The notes beneath the pieces are model-generated. The model did not search any database and was not told where the DNA came from. It saw only the letters and a program-made list of their open reading frames with translations. Source: Sphingopyxis panaciterrulae (lineage in GTDB: Bacteria > Pseudomonadota > Alphaproteobacteria > Sphingomonadales > Sphingomonadaceae). From it: a stretch of 64,000 nt of DNA. The translations under genes and the position numbers were made by a program. This document shows positions 1-9,169 of the stretch, piece by piece; position 1 is the first letter of the stretch; every line of letters begins with the position of its first letter. The stretch is from assembly GCF_014199295.1 (NCBI RefSeq), contig NZ_JACIJH010000001.1, positions 682,001 to 746,000 of the forward strand, given 5' to 3'.

Positions 1-999
1 CAGGATCGCGGGTGCATAGGGCAGTTCGCCGACCGGCTCGATATCGCCGTGGCTGCCGAGCATCTGTTCGAGCAGCGTCGATCCCGAGCGCGGCAGGCTG
101 ACGATGAATATCGGCACGCTATCGCCGCCGCCGGCTACCGCCGGTAGCGCGCGGACGAAGTCGGCGGTAACGACACGTTCCAGCTCCGCGATTTCCTCGG
201 TCAGTTCGCGGGCATTGTAACCCAGGCTTTCGGCGCGCTGGCGATTGGCTTCACGATAATGGTCGAACGCCTCGGCATGAAGCTTGCGGTCGTGATAGGC
301 GCGCGCGAGCGCGAAATGCAGCGGTACGCTGTTGCGCTCATCGATCGCGATGGCGACGGCGCGCTTCATCTCGTCGATGTCGGCGTCGGTCAGGACCCGG
401 CTCTTGATTCCGGCGAGGCCCCACCAGGCCTCCCCGCATTCATAGTCGACCGCGACCGCCCGGCGATAGGAGGCGATCGCCGCGTCGACCTCTCCCGACG
501 AGCGCTGGCTGTGGCCGAGTGCGATCCAGTAATGCGGGCGGTCGGGGTAGCGCTGCGTGAGCCGGTCGTAGATGGCGCGCGCTTCGTCGTGGCGGCCCAG
601 CTTTTCGCGGATCATCGCACGCAGCGCGGGGACGGCGGGGTCGTCGATTTCGGATTCGAGCGTCGCGAACAGACGGTCCGCCTCCTCGGGCCGCTCCTGC
701 TGGTTGAGGACCGATGCGAGGTTGCGGCGGACGTCGGCGGAGGCGAGACCGCGGGCGATGGCCTTGCGGAGGAAATGCTCGGCCTGGCCGAGCGCGCCGA
801 GGTGGGTCGCGATCTCGCCGAGCTTGGCGAGGCCCTGCGGCTCATCGGGATTACGGCGCAGATGGTCGATGACCTGCCGCCCCGCGGCGTCCCAGTCCCC
901 GGCCGCCGCCAGCTTGTCGGCCCGCGCCAGCGCCGCAAAGGTGGTCACCGCGCCGACCGGACCGCCCGGCATGCTGGTTTCGCGCCTCGTTTCATTCAT
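1..999 (-). CDS. TPR-containing sulfotransferase (3' end outside window)
   Basis: Reading the minus strand from ATG at 999, the frame stays open to the left edge, so the C-terminus is missing. The visible ~333 residues start with helical repeats of TPR character (about residues 20-250, with repeated A-x-x-x-Y/A-x-x-A patterns). They end with the PAPS 5'-phosphosulfate loop of the sulfotransferase-3 family, FIVSLPRSGSTLLEQML, encoded around 70-110. The family moves a sulfuryl group from PAPS to an acceptor; the TPR part probably holds the acceptor protein or peptide. The start overlaps the stop of the upstream sulfotransferase by 8 nt, implying translational coupling. The neighbouring TonB receptor suggests an envelope or peptide substrate, which is inference. 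Confidence 0.85.
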   Translation of the reverse strand, partial: MNETRRETSMPGGPVGAVTTFAALARADKLAAAGDWDAAGRQVIDHLRRNPDEPQGLAKLGEIATHLGALGQAEHFLRKAIARGLASADVRRNLASVLNQQERPEEADRLFATLESEIDDPAVPALRAMIREKLGRHDEARAIYDRLTQRYPDRPHYWIALGHSQRSSGEVDAAIASYRRAVAVDYECGEAWWGLAGIKSRVLTDADIDEMKRAVAIAIDERNSVPLHFALARAYHDRKLHAEAFDHYREANRQRAESLGYNARELTEEIAELERVVTADFVRALPAVAGGGDSVPIFIVSLPRSGSTLLEQMLGSHGDIEPVGELPYAPAIL

Positions 1000-1777
1000 A
1001 TCCGAGCAGCTTTCGCAATCCCGGCGCCTGATAGTCGACCAGCGCGCGGTGGCGCGGCCCGAGGCAGTCCGGCAGTTCGATCCCGATGCCGGTCAGATTC
1101 TCGCGCGCGGTGCCGCTCTGCCTGCGATCGGCGCCGATCCGCACGCGGTCGCGCCAGTCGCCCGGGCGCTCGATGCCGCAGGCGTCGAGCAAGGCGCCGA
1201 AGAACTCGTCCGCCTCCGAGGTGCCGGGGTCGCCGACATGGCGGATCAGCGCTTCATAGGTGACGACATGGACCCGCGCGCCGAGCCAGGCGGCGGCGTT
1301 CATTTCATAGATGTCGCGCAGCGACGGCGCCTTGCCGGGCAGGCCGAAGATCATCATCGTCAATAGCTCGTCGGCGGTGAGCGCGCCCGATTTCAGATGA
1401 TCCATATTGCTGGCGAACTGTTCGGAGATGAAGAAGCGCGCCCGCGCGATCACCCAGTCATAGGGATCGCGATAGAGGAGGATGCGGCGCGCGGGCGCGG
1501 TTTCGATCGCCGAGGCGTCGGCAAGGAAGAGATGACCCCAGCTGAGCATCGGGCGCGCGGGATCGAAGGCGACGCGATGCTGTTGCAGATTGGCCCACTG
1601 GATGAAATCGCGGCCATATTGCTGTTCGACCGGCACGAACATGCGGACGATGTTGCGCAGCAGATGGCTGCCGCTTTTCGGAACGCTGTTCAGGAACACC
1701 GGCTGGCGCAGCGGCGCTTGCGCGAAGCGGCGGTTCTCGTCGTCCAGCGTGTCGGGTTTCACGAACACTTCGGGCAT
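992..1777 (-). CDS. Sulfotransferase domain protein
   Basis: A 261-residue protein with both PAPS-binding signatures: a 5'-phosphosulfate loop (FLNSVPKSGSHLLRN, near residue 30) and a 3'-phosphate strand/loop (RRILLYRDPYDWVIARARF, near residue 100). I place the start at ATG 1777, preceded by AGGA about 12 nt upstream. A longer reading from 1828 would begin inside the terminator hairpin of the preceding gene. It lies between a TonB receptor and a TPR-sulfotransferase on the same strand and overlaps the latter by 8 nt. Its expression may depend on read-through of the receptor terminator. It has no TPR part, so it may work with its TPR neighbour or on a different acceptor. The substrate cannot be told from sequence. 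Confidence 0.85.
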   Translation of the reverse strand: MPEVFVKPDTLDDENRRFAQAPLRQPVFLNSVPKSGSHLLRNIVRMFVPVEQQYGRDFIQWANLQQHRVAFDPARPMLSWGHLFLADASAIETAPARRILLYRDPYDWVIARARFFISEQFASNMDHLKSGALTADELLTMMIFGLPGKAPSLRDIYEMNAAAWLGARVHVVTYEALIRHVGDPGTSEADEFFGALLDACGIERPGDWRDRVRIGADRRQSGTARENLTGIGIELPDCLGPRHRALVDYQAPGLRKLLGYE

Positions 1778-1800
1778 GATCTCAACGCTTTCCTGATCCG

Positions 1801-1836
1801 CAAAAGAAACGGGGCGGCATGTCGCCATGCCGCCCC
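1801..1836 (-). terminator. Intrinsic terminator of the TonB receptor gene
   Basis: A perfect 10-bp stem (1811-1820 with 1827-1836) with a 6-nt loop is followed on the minus strand by GTTTCTTTTG. It lies 23 nt after the receptor stop codon and before the chosen start of the sulfotransferase, so it could set the receptor-to-sulfotransferase ratio. Confidence 0.8.
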
Positions 1837-1858
1837 GCCTTGCAATCTGTCAAATTGA

Positions 1859-4800
1859 TCAGAACTTGCTCTTGATGTTCAGGAACGCCCGGCGCCCGTC
1901 GAACGGGTATTGCGAAGCCACGATGACCGGGCCGAGGGTCGAGATCTGACCGCCGTTGAGCACCGACACGCGCGGCGGGCGGGTGTTGAACAGATTGGCG
2001 ATACCGAAGGTGATCTCGAACCGGTCGGCGATCTCCTGCGTGATCGACACATTGTGATAGAAGGTCGTCGGCGCCTTCAGCTTCGGGCAATAGCGGCCGC
2101 GTAGCGGGACGCTCGGATCGTCGGGGCGGAAGGAGTCGAGGCAGGGATCGCCGCCGTTGCGGTCGAGGAAATCGCCGACATCCGACGTGCTGCCGATGAC
2201 GTTCATCCCATAGAAGAGGGTGAAGCCGCCGTCGGTTTCCCAGGTGGCGCGGAAATCGCCGACCCACTTGGGCGAACCCGATTCGCCATTGTCCGAGGTC
2301 GTCGGCGAGGTCGGCAGGAGCTGGAAATCGTCCTTCGTCTGAAACGTCATGCCCGCGGTGAAGGACAGGCGACCCGCGTTGCCTAGGTCGTGGCGCAGGT
2401 TGAGCTCGACATCGACACCGCTGTTGCGCTGCCGCGCGACATTGACGAACTGGTCGAAGACCATGTCGACATTATTCGGCGCGTTATTCTGTCCGCGAGT
2501 GAACAGATCGCACAGCGGCTCGTTCGGGAAATTCTCCGAATCATAGCAGCCGAACAGGATATTCGCCGCGCCGAGCTGGGCGATCTCGCCCTTCACCTTG
2601 ATGTCGAAATAATCGACCGCGAGGTTGATCGTCGTATCGGGCAGGAAAGAGAAGCGCGGGGTCAGGACCGTCCCGACGACCAGTGCCTTCGACGTTTCGG
2701 CTTCCAGCTTGCCGAGGCCGCCGCGCGACACCGCCGTCGCCGTCACGCCAGTGCCGGTGTGGTTGCTGGGGATGCCGTCGGCGGCGCAGTTGTCGGCGAC
2801 CCGCTGCGACGTCGTGCCCTGCGCCAGCCCGGTGCCCCAGTTGATGCAGGGGTCGATGCGACCCTGGGTCGGGAAGCTGGTTTCGTCGGCCAGGAACTGC
2901 TCGAACAGCGCCGGGGCGCGGAACGAGGTGCCATAGCTGGCACGGAAGCGCAGCCAGTCGTTGAGCGCCCAGTTGGCGCCCAGCTTGTAGGTCCAGTTGC
3001 CGTTATCCTCGTCGAACGTGCCGTCCGACTTGCGCGTCGCCTTCACGCTGGTGACGCGCGCCGCGGCGGAGAGGGTCAGCTCTTCGAAGAAAGGCCGGTT
3101 CGCCAGCAGCGGGATGTTGAGCTCTGCAAAAGCCTCCTTGGTAAAGCTCTTGCCCGCGGTGATTCCCGCGGTCGACGCACCCCAGGCATTGCCCGACCGG
3201 GTCAGCTCGCCGGGAACGTCGTTGATCCGGTCCTCGCGGCCGTTGATGCCGAGCGCGACGGCCACCGGGCCGGCCGGCAGCTCGAACAGCGAGCCCGACA
3301 CCGAGGCCTCGACCGTCTTCTGGGTATAGACGGTCTTACCCTCTTCCCATTCGAACATGTACGCGACCTGCTCGGGCGTCATCTCGCCGCGCAGGAAGAA
3401 GGGGTCCATCCACGGCAGGTCCATGCACTGCTTGCCCGAGACCGGCAGCGTCTGGCCGACGCAGGACGCGGTCTGGAACGAGCCGGCGTCATAGACATCC
3501 TGCAGGATCTGCTCGCTGCGATAGCGGCCGATGCTCTTGCTGTACTGGCCATAGACCTCCCAGCGCCAGCCGCCGAAGAATCCTGCGTCGTCCGGCGCCT
3601 GGCCGCGCAGGCCGAAGACGCCGCGATAATAATCGACCTTCTGGCTGTTGTCGGCATGGTTGGTGATGCCGGTCGGGCTGACGAAGTTGTAGCCGACCCA
3701 GCCCGGCGCCCAGATCGTCCCGGCGCCGATGGCGTTGCCGGTGTTGTAGATGTCGCCGGTGAAGCCGAAGTTCCAGAACTGGCGCCAGCCGTTCTGATAG
3801 GTCTTGCGGCGGTTGAACAGGAATTCGCCGAACGCCTCGACCTCGTCGGTCAGTTCGTAGGACCCCTCGGCATAGCCGGTGATGAGCGTCGTCTTGGGAA
3901 TGATCGACTGTTCTTCGACGAAGGGGTGGTAATTATTCTGCACCGCCAGCGTCGCCGCATTATAGCCGACCGGGAACCAGCCGGCGGGCATGCCGATGTC
4001 GCCCGGATAGGACGGGGCGCCATAGGTCGGAATGCCCAGCGTCTCGCCCGGATACTGATATTGCATCAGCACTGTCCCGCCGTTGATCGACGTGTCGATG
4101 CCGCTGTTGGGGCCGCCCGATCCGTCGAGCTGCAGATTGTTGCGCGGATTATAGGTCCAGACATGCCCCCAGGCCAGATCCTCGCACTTGGGCTTGCCGG
4201 TGCGCGGGTCGATCAGGTCGGCGCGGCTGCCGTCCTCGCGGAACGTATAGGCTTCGGGGCAGGCGAGATAGCTGCGGTCGCCGCGCGCCAGTTCCTTGAT
4301 GTGCGTATAGTCGGCGGCGATCAGGAAATGGCCGCGGCTGAACGTCTTGCCCCACACCGCGCTGGCGCGATACTGCTCGCCGCCGCCGTCGAACGGCACC
4401 GAGGTGTTGAAATTGAGTTCGAGCCCGTCGACGTCGGTCTTGGTCTTGATGTTGACCACGCCCGCGACCGCATCCGACCCGTAAACCGACGAGGCGCCGG
4501 TCTTGAGGATCTCGACGCTGCTGGCGATCGAGGCCGGGAGCACGTTGAGGTCGAAGGACGACACGCCGCCGCGCGTGCCCGCCGGGCCGGCGCGCCGACC
4601 GTTCAGCAGGACGAGGGTGCGATTGGCGCCGAGGCCGCGAAGGTCGATCGTCTGCGCGCCCGGGCCGCCGTTGGTCACGAAGTTCGACGAAATGGCGGCG
4701 GTGATCTGGGTCGAACCGGCCGCGATCGGCGAGCTCTGGAGCGTCGAGGCGAGGTCGAACTTGCCTTCCTTCGCCGCGATCGCCGGACTGATCACCGAAA

Positions 4801-5026
4801 TCGGATCGGGGCTGTTGAACGGCGTCCGGGTGCTGATGCGCGAGCCGGTGACGACGATCGAATCGTCGGGAGCCGGCGTCGGCGTGGTGGCGGTTTCGCC
4901 ATCCTGGGCGGCCGCATCCTCGGTCTGCGCGAGGGCGGGCGTCGCCATCATGACGGCCATCGCCGACAGACTCGCCAAGCCGAGATTCCGCCGCAAGCGC
5001 GACGCGACGTCGTTCATATTCTGCAT
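1859..5026 (-). CDS. TonB-dependent outer membrane receptor
   Basis: A 1055-residue outer-membrane active transporter, on the large side for the family. The signal peptide runs to about residue 33 (ends ATPALAQ). An acidic, Pro-rich linker follows, then a TonB-box-like DSIVVTGSR segment. The plug domain has the usual LRGLGANRTLVLLNGRRAG signature, then a long beta-barrel ending in the aromatic C-terminus NIKSKF. I chose ATG 5026 because GGGGA lies about 11 nt before it and the signal peptide fits; an in-frame ATG at 5071 would add 15 residues. Two sulfotransferase genes follow, an arrangement I associate with sphingomonads. The ligand is unknown; the size and plug resemble receptors for complex glycans or peptides rather than small siderophores (weak inference). 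Confidence 0.92.
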   Translation of the reverse strand: MQNMNDVASRLRRNLGLASLSAMAVMMATPALAQTEDAAAQDGETATTPTPAPDDSIVVTGSRISTRTPFNSPDPISVISPAIAAKEGKFDLASTLQSSPIAAGSTQITAAISSNFVTNGGPGAQTIDLRGLGANRTLVLLNGRRAGPAGTRGGVSSFDLNVLPASIASSVEILKTGASSVYGSDAVAGVVNIKTKTDVDGLELNFNTSVPFDGGGEQYRASAVWGKTFSRGHFLIAADYTHIKELARGDRSYLACPEAYTFREDGSRADLIDPRTGKPKCEDLAWGHVWTYNPRNNLQLDGSGGPNSGIDTSINGGTVLMQYQYPGETLGIPTYGAPSYPGDIGMPAGWFPVGYNAATLAVQNNYHPFVEEQSIIPKTTLITGYAEGSYELTDEVEAFGEFLFNRRKTYQNGWRQFWNFGFTGDIYNTGNAIGAGTIWAPGWVGYNFVSPTGITNHADNSQKVDYYRGVFGLRGQAPDDAGFFGGWRWEVYGQYSKSIGRYRSEQILQDVYDAGSFQTASCVGQTLPVSGKQCMDLPWMDPFFLRGEMTPEQVAYMFEWEEGKTVYTQKTVEASVSGSLFELPAGPVAVALGINGREDRINDVPGELTRSGNAWGASTAGITAGKSFTKEAFAELNIPLLANRPFFEELTLSAAARVTSVKATRKSDGTFDEDNGNWTYKLGANWALNDWLRFRASYGTSFRAPALFEQFLADETSFPTQGRIDPCINWGTGLAQGTTSQRVADNCAADGIPSNHTGTGVTATAVSRGGLGKLEAETSKALVVGTVLTPRFSFLPDTTINLAVDYFDIKVKGEIAQLGAANILFGCYDSENFPNEPLCDLFTRGQNNAPNNVDMVFDQFVNVARQRNSGVDVELNLRHDLGNAGRLSFTAGMTFQTKDDFQLLPTSPTTSDNGESGSPKWVGDFRATWETDGGFTLFYGMNVIGSTSDVGDFLDRNGGDPCLDSFRPDDPSVPLRGRYCPKLKAPTTFYHNVSITQEIADRFEITFGIANLFNTRPPRVSVLNGGQISTLGPVIVASQYPFDGRRAFLNIKSKF

Positions 5027-5361
5027 ATCGATGTATTCCCCGGTTTCCTGTTGAAGGCCGATCTTGCCCAATTGGCCTTACCAAAACGTCAAGTCGTCCG
5101 GCATCTGAGCGCCGTTGGACCTGCCATGGTTCGCACGCTCCCAAAGCTTTGGTGCCAAGTCAAGCGCGTTAAGCGCCGGTTCAGCGGTTCTGTTCGGCGC
5201 TGTGGCCGATCTGTCGCAGTCGGCGCGAGCCTGCCGCGATGCCGGCGCCGGCTTCGGGCGTTCCGGCGCCGGACGATTGAAACGCCCCCCGACTGTCGAT
5301 AGGGCGGATCGATGCTTGGTCCGCACCTGCCCTGCTTCCCGCCGTCCGGCGGTCGCCACCG
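5027..5361. other. Divergent intergenic region between the TonB receptor and divL
   Basis: 335 bp that must hold the promoters of both divergent units. I see no convincing coding sequence and no clear sigma-70 pair. The one structured site is a perfect 12-bp palindrome CCAAAGCTTTGG at 5141-5152, a possible operator, though a 12-bp palindrome could also arise by chance. Confidence 0.4.
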
Positions 5362-7734
5362 ATGACCGCCTCGCCGGGGGCGCTCTTCGCGCTGGGCCTG
5401 TTCGCGGCGCTCTGGCTGATCGCGGGCCTGTGGGCGGTGCTGCGCGGGATCGCGATGCAGCGCCGCTCGGCCTTCGTCGCGGCGCAGACCGAGCGGCTCG
5501 CCGGGCTGGTCGAGGCATCGCCCTATCTGCCCGTGATCGTGCGCGCCGACTGGCGGGTCGAGGCAAGCGAGCGGCTCGGGCGCTGGCTCGGGCTCGACCG
5601 GGGGGTGCGCGATTTCGACGAGCTTGGCGGGATCGGCCAGGGCGCCGATGCGGGCGGGCTCGATCGCGAGGAACTCGACGCGCTGCGTCAGGCGATCATC
5701 GGCGCGCAGCGCGGCGCCAAGCCCTTCACCCTCAGCCTGACTCCGCGCGGCGGCAGCCGCACCCTCGTCATCCACGGCGCCGCGGCGCCGGTCGCGGTCG
5801 GCGGGCCGGGCGGCGTCCTCCTCTGGCTCAGCGACGCGACCGCCGGCGAGCAGGCGCTTGCCCGGACGCGGCGCGAGCGCGACGAGGCGATGGCGGCGTT
5901 CGAGGCGCTGTCGGGGCTGATCGAGGCGGCGCCCTTCCCGATGTGGTTCCGCGACCCCGAATTGCGGCTCGCGCTGGTCAACCGGGCCTATGTCCGCGCG
6001 GTCGAGGCACCGGGCGCGGCGACGGTGATCGATGGCGGGATCGAACTGTGCGAGCCGGTCGCCGGGGTCAGTGCCGCCGAAGCCGCCGACCGCGCGCGCG
6101 CCGAGGGCGCGGCGCAGCTTCGTACCGTCCCGGTGACGATCGAGGGCGAGCGGCGGATGATGCGCGTCGTCGACGTGCCGCTGGCGCCGGAGGGCGGCCG
6201 GCCGATCGGTATCGCCGGCTATGCGATCGACGTGCAGGAACTGGAAAGCGAACGCGGCGCGCATCGCCGCTTCGCCGAGGCGCAACGCGAACTGCTCGAC
6301 CGGCTGTCGGCGGCGGTCGCGCAATTCGGCCCCGACCAGGGGCTGGTGTTCGCCAACCTGCCCTTCCGCCGCCTGTTCGAGGTCGAGGCCGACGACGTCG
6401 CCGAGGGGCAGTCGCTGGCGCGGCTGCTCGACGCATGGCGCGAGCGCGGGCGGACGCCCGAGGTGCGCAACTATCCCGAATGGCGGCAGGCGCATGTCGA
6501 CTGGTTCGCGCTGCCGCAGGCGAGCGAGGAGGAGTGGCTGCTGCGCGACGGCACCCATTTGCGCGTCGTCGCCCAGCCGACTCCTGACGGCGGCCTGCTG
6601 CTGATCGCCGAGGATCGCACCGAGCAGGTCCAGCTTGCCGGCGCGCGCGATACGCTGCTGCGCGTGCGCACCGCGACCTTCGACAATCTGTTCGAGGCGG
6701 TCGCGGTCTTCGCGCCCGACGGCCGGCTCCACCTGTGGAACCAGCGCTTCCGCCGGCTGTGGGGGGTCGACGAGGCGGCACTCGCCGCGCATCCGCGCGT
6801 CGATGCGCTGATGGGCGGGCTCGCCGACCGGCTCGCCAAGCCGAACCAGATCAGCACCGTGCAGGAGGTGATCCGCGCCGCGACGCTGGAACGCACGCAG
6901 CGCGTCGGGCAGATCCGCTTCGCCGACGGTCGCCATTTCGACTTCGCCTCGATCCCGCTGCCCGACGGCAACGCGCTACTCATCATGCTCGACGTGACCG
7001 ACAGCCGCCGCATGGAAAGCGCGCTGCGCGAGCGCAACGAGGCGCTGGAGGCCGCCGACAAGGTCAAGACCGCCTTCCTGTCGCGGATGAGTTATGAGCT
7101 GCGCACCCCGCTGACCTCGATCGGCGGCTTCGGCGAGATGCTGCGCGCGGGCTATGCGGGCCAGCTCGCCGAGCAGCAGCAGAGCTATGTCGATGCGATC
7201 ATGGAATCGGTCGCGGTGCTTTCCCGGCAGATCGACAATGTGCTCGACCTTGCGCAGGGCGAGGCGGGGACGCTGGCGATCGAGCGCGCGCCGGTCGATG
7301 TCGGCGCGCTGCTGGACGGCGCGCTGGCCGAGGCGCGCGGGCTCGCGGACGGCGAGGGGATCGAGCTCGTCGGTCAGCTCGGCGACGGGCTCGGCACGGT
7401 GGAGGGCGATGCGCCCCGCCTTGGGCGGCTGGTCGGCGGGCTGCTCGACAATGCGATCCGCTACACCGCGCCGGCGCGGCGCTCGGGCGGACGGGTGCTG
7501 CTGCACGCCGAGGGCACGCTGCAGGGGATCGAGATCGTCGTGTCCGACAACGGCCCCGGCATGCCCGACGCGATCGCCGCAGTGACGCGGGGGCAGCAGG
7601 CAGGAACCGCGGCGGGGGGCATCGGGCTCGCGCTCGCCCGCCAGCTCGTCGCCGCGCACGGCGGGACGATCGAGGTGATGAGCGAAAAGGGGCAGGGAAC
7701 GCTGGTGCGCGTGAGCCTGCCGCGCCGCGCATGA
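5362..7734 (+). CDS. divL: DivL-type PAS sensor pseudo-kinase (Tyr replaces the H-box His)
   Basis: 790 residues: one N-terminal membrane helix (about 8-32), PAS-like domains over roughly 40-560, then a HisKA dimerisation region and an HATPase domain. The H-box reads MSYELRTPL with Tyr578 in the position of the phospho-accepting His. The HATPase motifs remain: N-box LLDNAIRYT (694-702), SDNGPGMP (728-735) and GGIGLALA (752-759). This Tyr substitution is the hallmark of Caulobacter DivL (Tyr550), which binds CckA and responds to DivK to control the CtrA phosphorelay. Length, domain order and the downstream tsaE gene agree. It heads an operon; its TGA overlaps the tsaE ATG by 4 nt. DivL is the most specific call; the alternative is an unrelated degenerate kinase. 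Confidence 0.85.
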   Translation: MTASPGALFALGLFAALWLIAGLWAVLRGIAMQRRSAFVAAQTERLAGLVEASPYLPVIVRADWRVEASERLGRWLGLDRGVRDFDELGGIGQGADAGGLDREELDALRQAIIGAQRGAKPFTLSLTPRGGSRTLVIHGAAAPVAVGGPGGVLLWLSDATAGEQALARTRRERDEAMAAFEALSGLIEAAPFPMWFRDPELRLALVNRAYVRAVEAPGAATVIDGGIELCEPVAGVSAAEAADRARAEGAAQLRTVPVTIEGERRMMRVVDVPLAPEGGRPIGIAGYAIDVQELESERGAHRRFAEAQRELLDRLSAAVAQFGPDQGLVFANLPFRRLFEVEADDVAEGQSLARLLDAWRERGRTPEVRNYPEWRQAHVDWFALPQASEEEWLLRDGTHLRVVAQPTPDGGLLLIAEDRTEQVQLAGARDTLLRVRTATFDNLFEAVAVFAPDGRLHLWNQRFRRLWGVDEAALAAHPRVDALMGGLADRLAKPNQISTVQEVIRAATLERTQRVGQIRFADGRHFDFASIPLPDGNALLIMLDVTDSRRMESALRERNEALEAADKVKTAFLSRMSYELRTPLTSIGGFGEMLRAGYAGQLAEQQQSYVDAIMESVAVLSRQIDNVLDLAQGEAGTLAIERAPVDVGALLDGALAEARGLADGEGIELVGQLGDGLGTVEGDAPRLGRLVGGLLDNAIRYTAPARRSGGRVLLHAEGTLQGIEIVVSDNGPGMPDAIAAVTRGQQAGTAAGGIGLALARQLVAAHGGTIEVMSEKGQGTLVRVSLPRRA

Positions 7735-8183
7735 GCGACTATCGACGCGACTATGACCTTGCCGAGGCGGACAGCATCGGCGGCGCCATCGGCGCGGCGC
7801 TCACGCCCGGCGACGTGGTGCTGCTGGCGGGCGATCTCGGCGCGGGCAAGACGACGCTGGCGCGCGCGATGCTCAAGGCGCGGGGGATGGCGGGCGAGGC
7901 GCCGAGTCCGACCTTCGCCATCGTCCAGCCCTATGCGCCGCCCGAGGTCGACCTGGCGATCGCGCACGTCGATCTCTATCGGATCGAGGCGGCGGACGAA
8001 CTGATCGAACTGGGGCTCGACGATTATCTCCATGACGGCGCGCTGCTGATCGAATGGCCCGAGCGGCTGGGGGGCGAGGCGTGGCCCGACGCATTGGCGC
8101 TGACGATTTCGGGCAGCGGCAGCGCGCGCGTCTTGACAGCCGATGTGCCGCCCGCTTGGGAAGCGCGATGGCCGCTCCGATGA
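7731..8183 (+). CDS. tsaE: tRNA t6A biosynthesis ATPase TsaE (YjeE)
   Basis: A 150-residue P-loop ATPase that works with TsaB and TsaD to make N6-threonylcarbamoyladenosine at A37 of ANN-decoding tRNAs. The Walker A motif GDLGAGKTTLAR lies near residue 34, followed by the family signatures SPTFAIVQPY and HVDLYRI and the C-terminal LIEWPERL. Length is normal. It overlaps divL and amgK by 4 nt each (ATGA junctions), so the operon is translationally coupled. Confidence 0.95.
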   Translation: MSDYRRDYDLAEADSIGGAIGAALTPGDVVLLAGDLGAGKTTLARAMLKARGMAGEAPSPTFAIVQPYAPPEVDLAIAHVDLYRIEAADELIELGLDDYLHDGALLIEWPERLGGEAWPDALALTISGSGSARVLTADVPPAWEARWPLR

Positions 8184-9169
8184 TTCCGCCCGACCATGCG
8201 CCTGCCTTTCTCGCCGCGCATGGCTGGGGCGACGCGCAGATTTCGCCGCTGGCCGGCGATGCCTCCTTCCGCCACTATTTCCGCGTCCGCGATGGCGCGC
8301 GGCAGGCGGTGCTGATGGATGCGCCGCCGCCCCACGAGGACCCGCGCCCCTTCATCGCAATCGCCGAATGGCTGGGCGGCTGCGGATTGAGCGCGCCGCA
8401 GATTCTGGCGCGCGACCTCGGCAAGGGGCTGTTGCTGATCGAGGATTTCGGCGATGTGCGGCTGCGCGAGACGATGGACGCGCGGCCCGAGGCCGAGGCC
8501 GAGCATTATGCCGGCGTCACCGACCTGCTCGTCCACCTTCACGCGCGGCCGCCGATGGCAGGGCTGCCGGTCCACGGGCTCGAGCAATGGCTCGACGAGG
8601 TGATGCTGTTCACCGACTGGTATTGTCCGGCGCTGGAGATCGCCGCCGACCGCGAGGCGTTCCGCGCCGCGTGGGAGGCGGTGCTGGCGCCGGTCGCGGC
8701 CGACGGCCTGCCGCGGGTCACGGTGCTGCGCGACTATCATGCCGAAAATATCATGCTGGTGCCGGGGCGCGAGGGGATCGCGCATTACGGCCTGCTCGAC
8801 TTCCAGGACGCGTTGATCGGCCATCCCGCCTATGACCTCGCCTCGGTGCTGGAGGATGCGCGGCGCGACGTGTCGCCGGCGGTCGAGGCGGCGATGCTCG
8901 ATCGCTATATCGCGGCGACCGGGCAGGACGAGGCGTTCCGCGCCGCCTATTGGGCGCTCGCGGCGCAGCGCAACACCCGCATCCTGGGTGTCTTCGTGCG
9001 GCTGTGGAAGCGCGATGGCAAGCCCGGATACCGCCAGTTCCAGCCGCGCATGTGGGGGCTGCTCGAACGCGACCTCGCGCATCCGGCGCTTGTCCCCGTG
9101 CGGCAATGGTTCGATGCGAATGTTTCCGCCGAGAGGCGGGCGGCGGCATGGATGGGGCAGGGGGCGTGA
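8180..9169 (+). CDS. amgK: Anomeric MurNAc/GlcNAc kinase AmgK
   Basis: A 329-residue aminoglycoside-phosphotransferase-fold kinase. It has a nucleotide-loop start (SPLAGDASFRHYFRV), a catalytic loop RDYHAENIML (about residue 191) and a metal-binding LLDFQDALIGHPAYDL. AmgK phosphorylates the C1 hydroxyl of N-acetylmuramate or N-acetylglucosamine released from peptidoglycan. The identification rests on fold plus immediate linkage to murU, the next step. ATG 8180 makes an ATGA junction with tsaE; ATG 8168 is an alternative adding four residues. The murU start overlaps its stop. Confidence 0.88.
   Translation: MIPPDHAPAFLAAHGWGDAQISPLAGDASFRHYFRVRDGARQAVLMDAPPPHEDPRPFIAIAEWLGGCGLSAPQILARDLGKGLLLIEDFGDVRLRETMDARPEAEAEHYAGVTDLLVHLHARPPMAGLPVHGLEQWLDEVMLFTDWYCPALEIAADREAFRAAWEAVLAPVAADGLPRVTVLRDYHAENIMLVPGREGIAHYGLLDFQDALIGHPAYDLASVLEDARRDVSPAVEAAMLDRYIAATGQDEAFRAAYWALAAQRNTRILGVFVRLWKRDGKPGYRQFQPRMWGLLERDLAHPALVPVRQWFDANVSAERRAAAWMGQGA

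Noticed and set aside
1778..1828. Longer N-terminus for the sulfotransferase
   Set aside because: It would start inside the receptor terminator hairpin and has no ribosome site; ATG 1777 does.
2390..5302. A 970-residue open frame antisense to the TonB receptor
   Set aside because: It is a GC-driven shadow frame: composition is Arg/Ala/Gly-rich without domains, while the opposite strand has a clear receptor.
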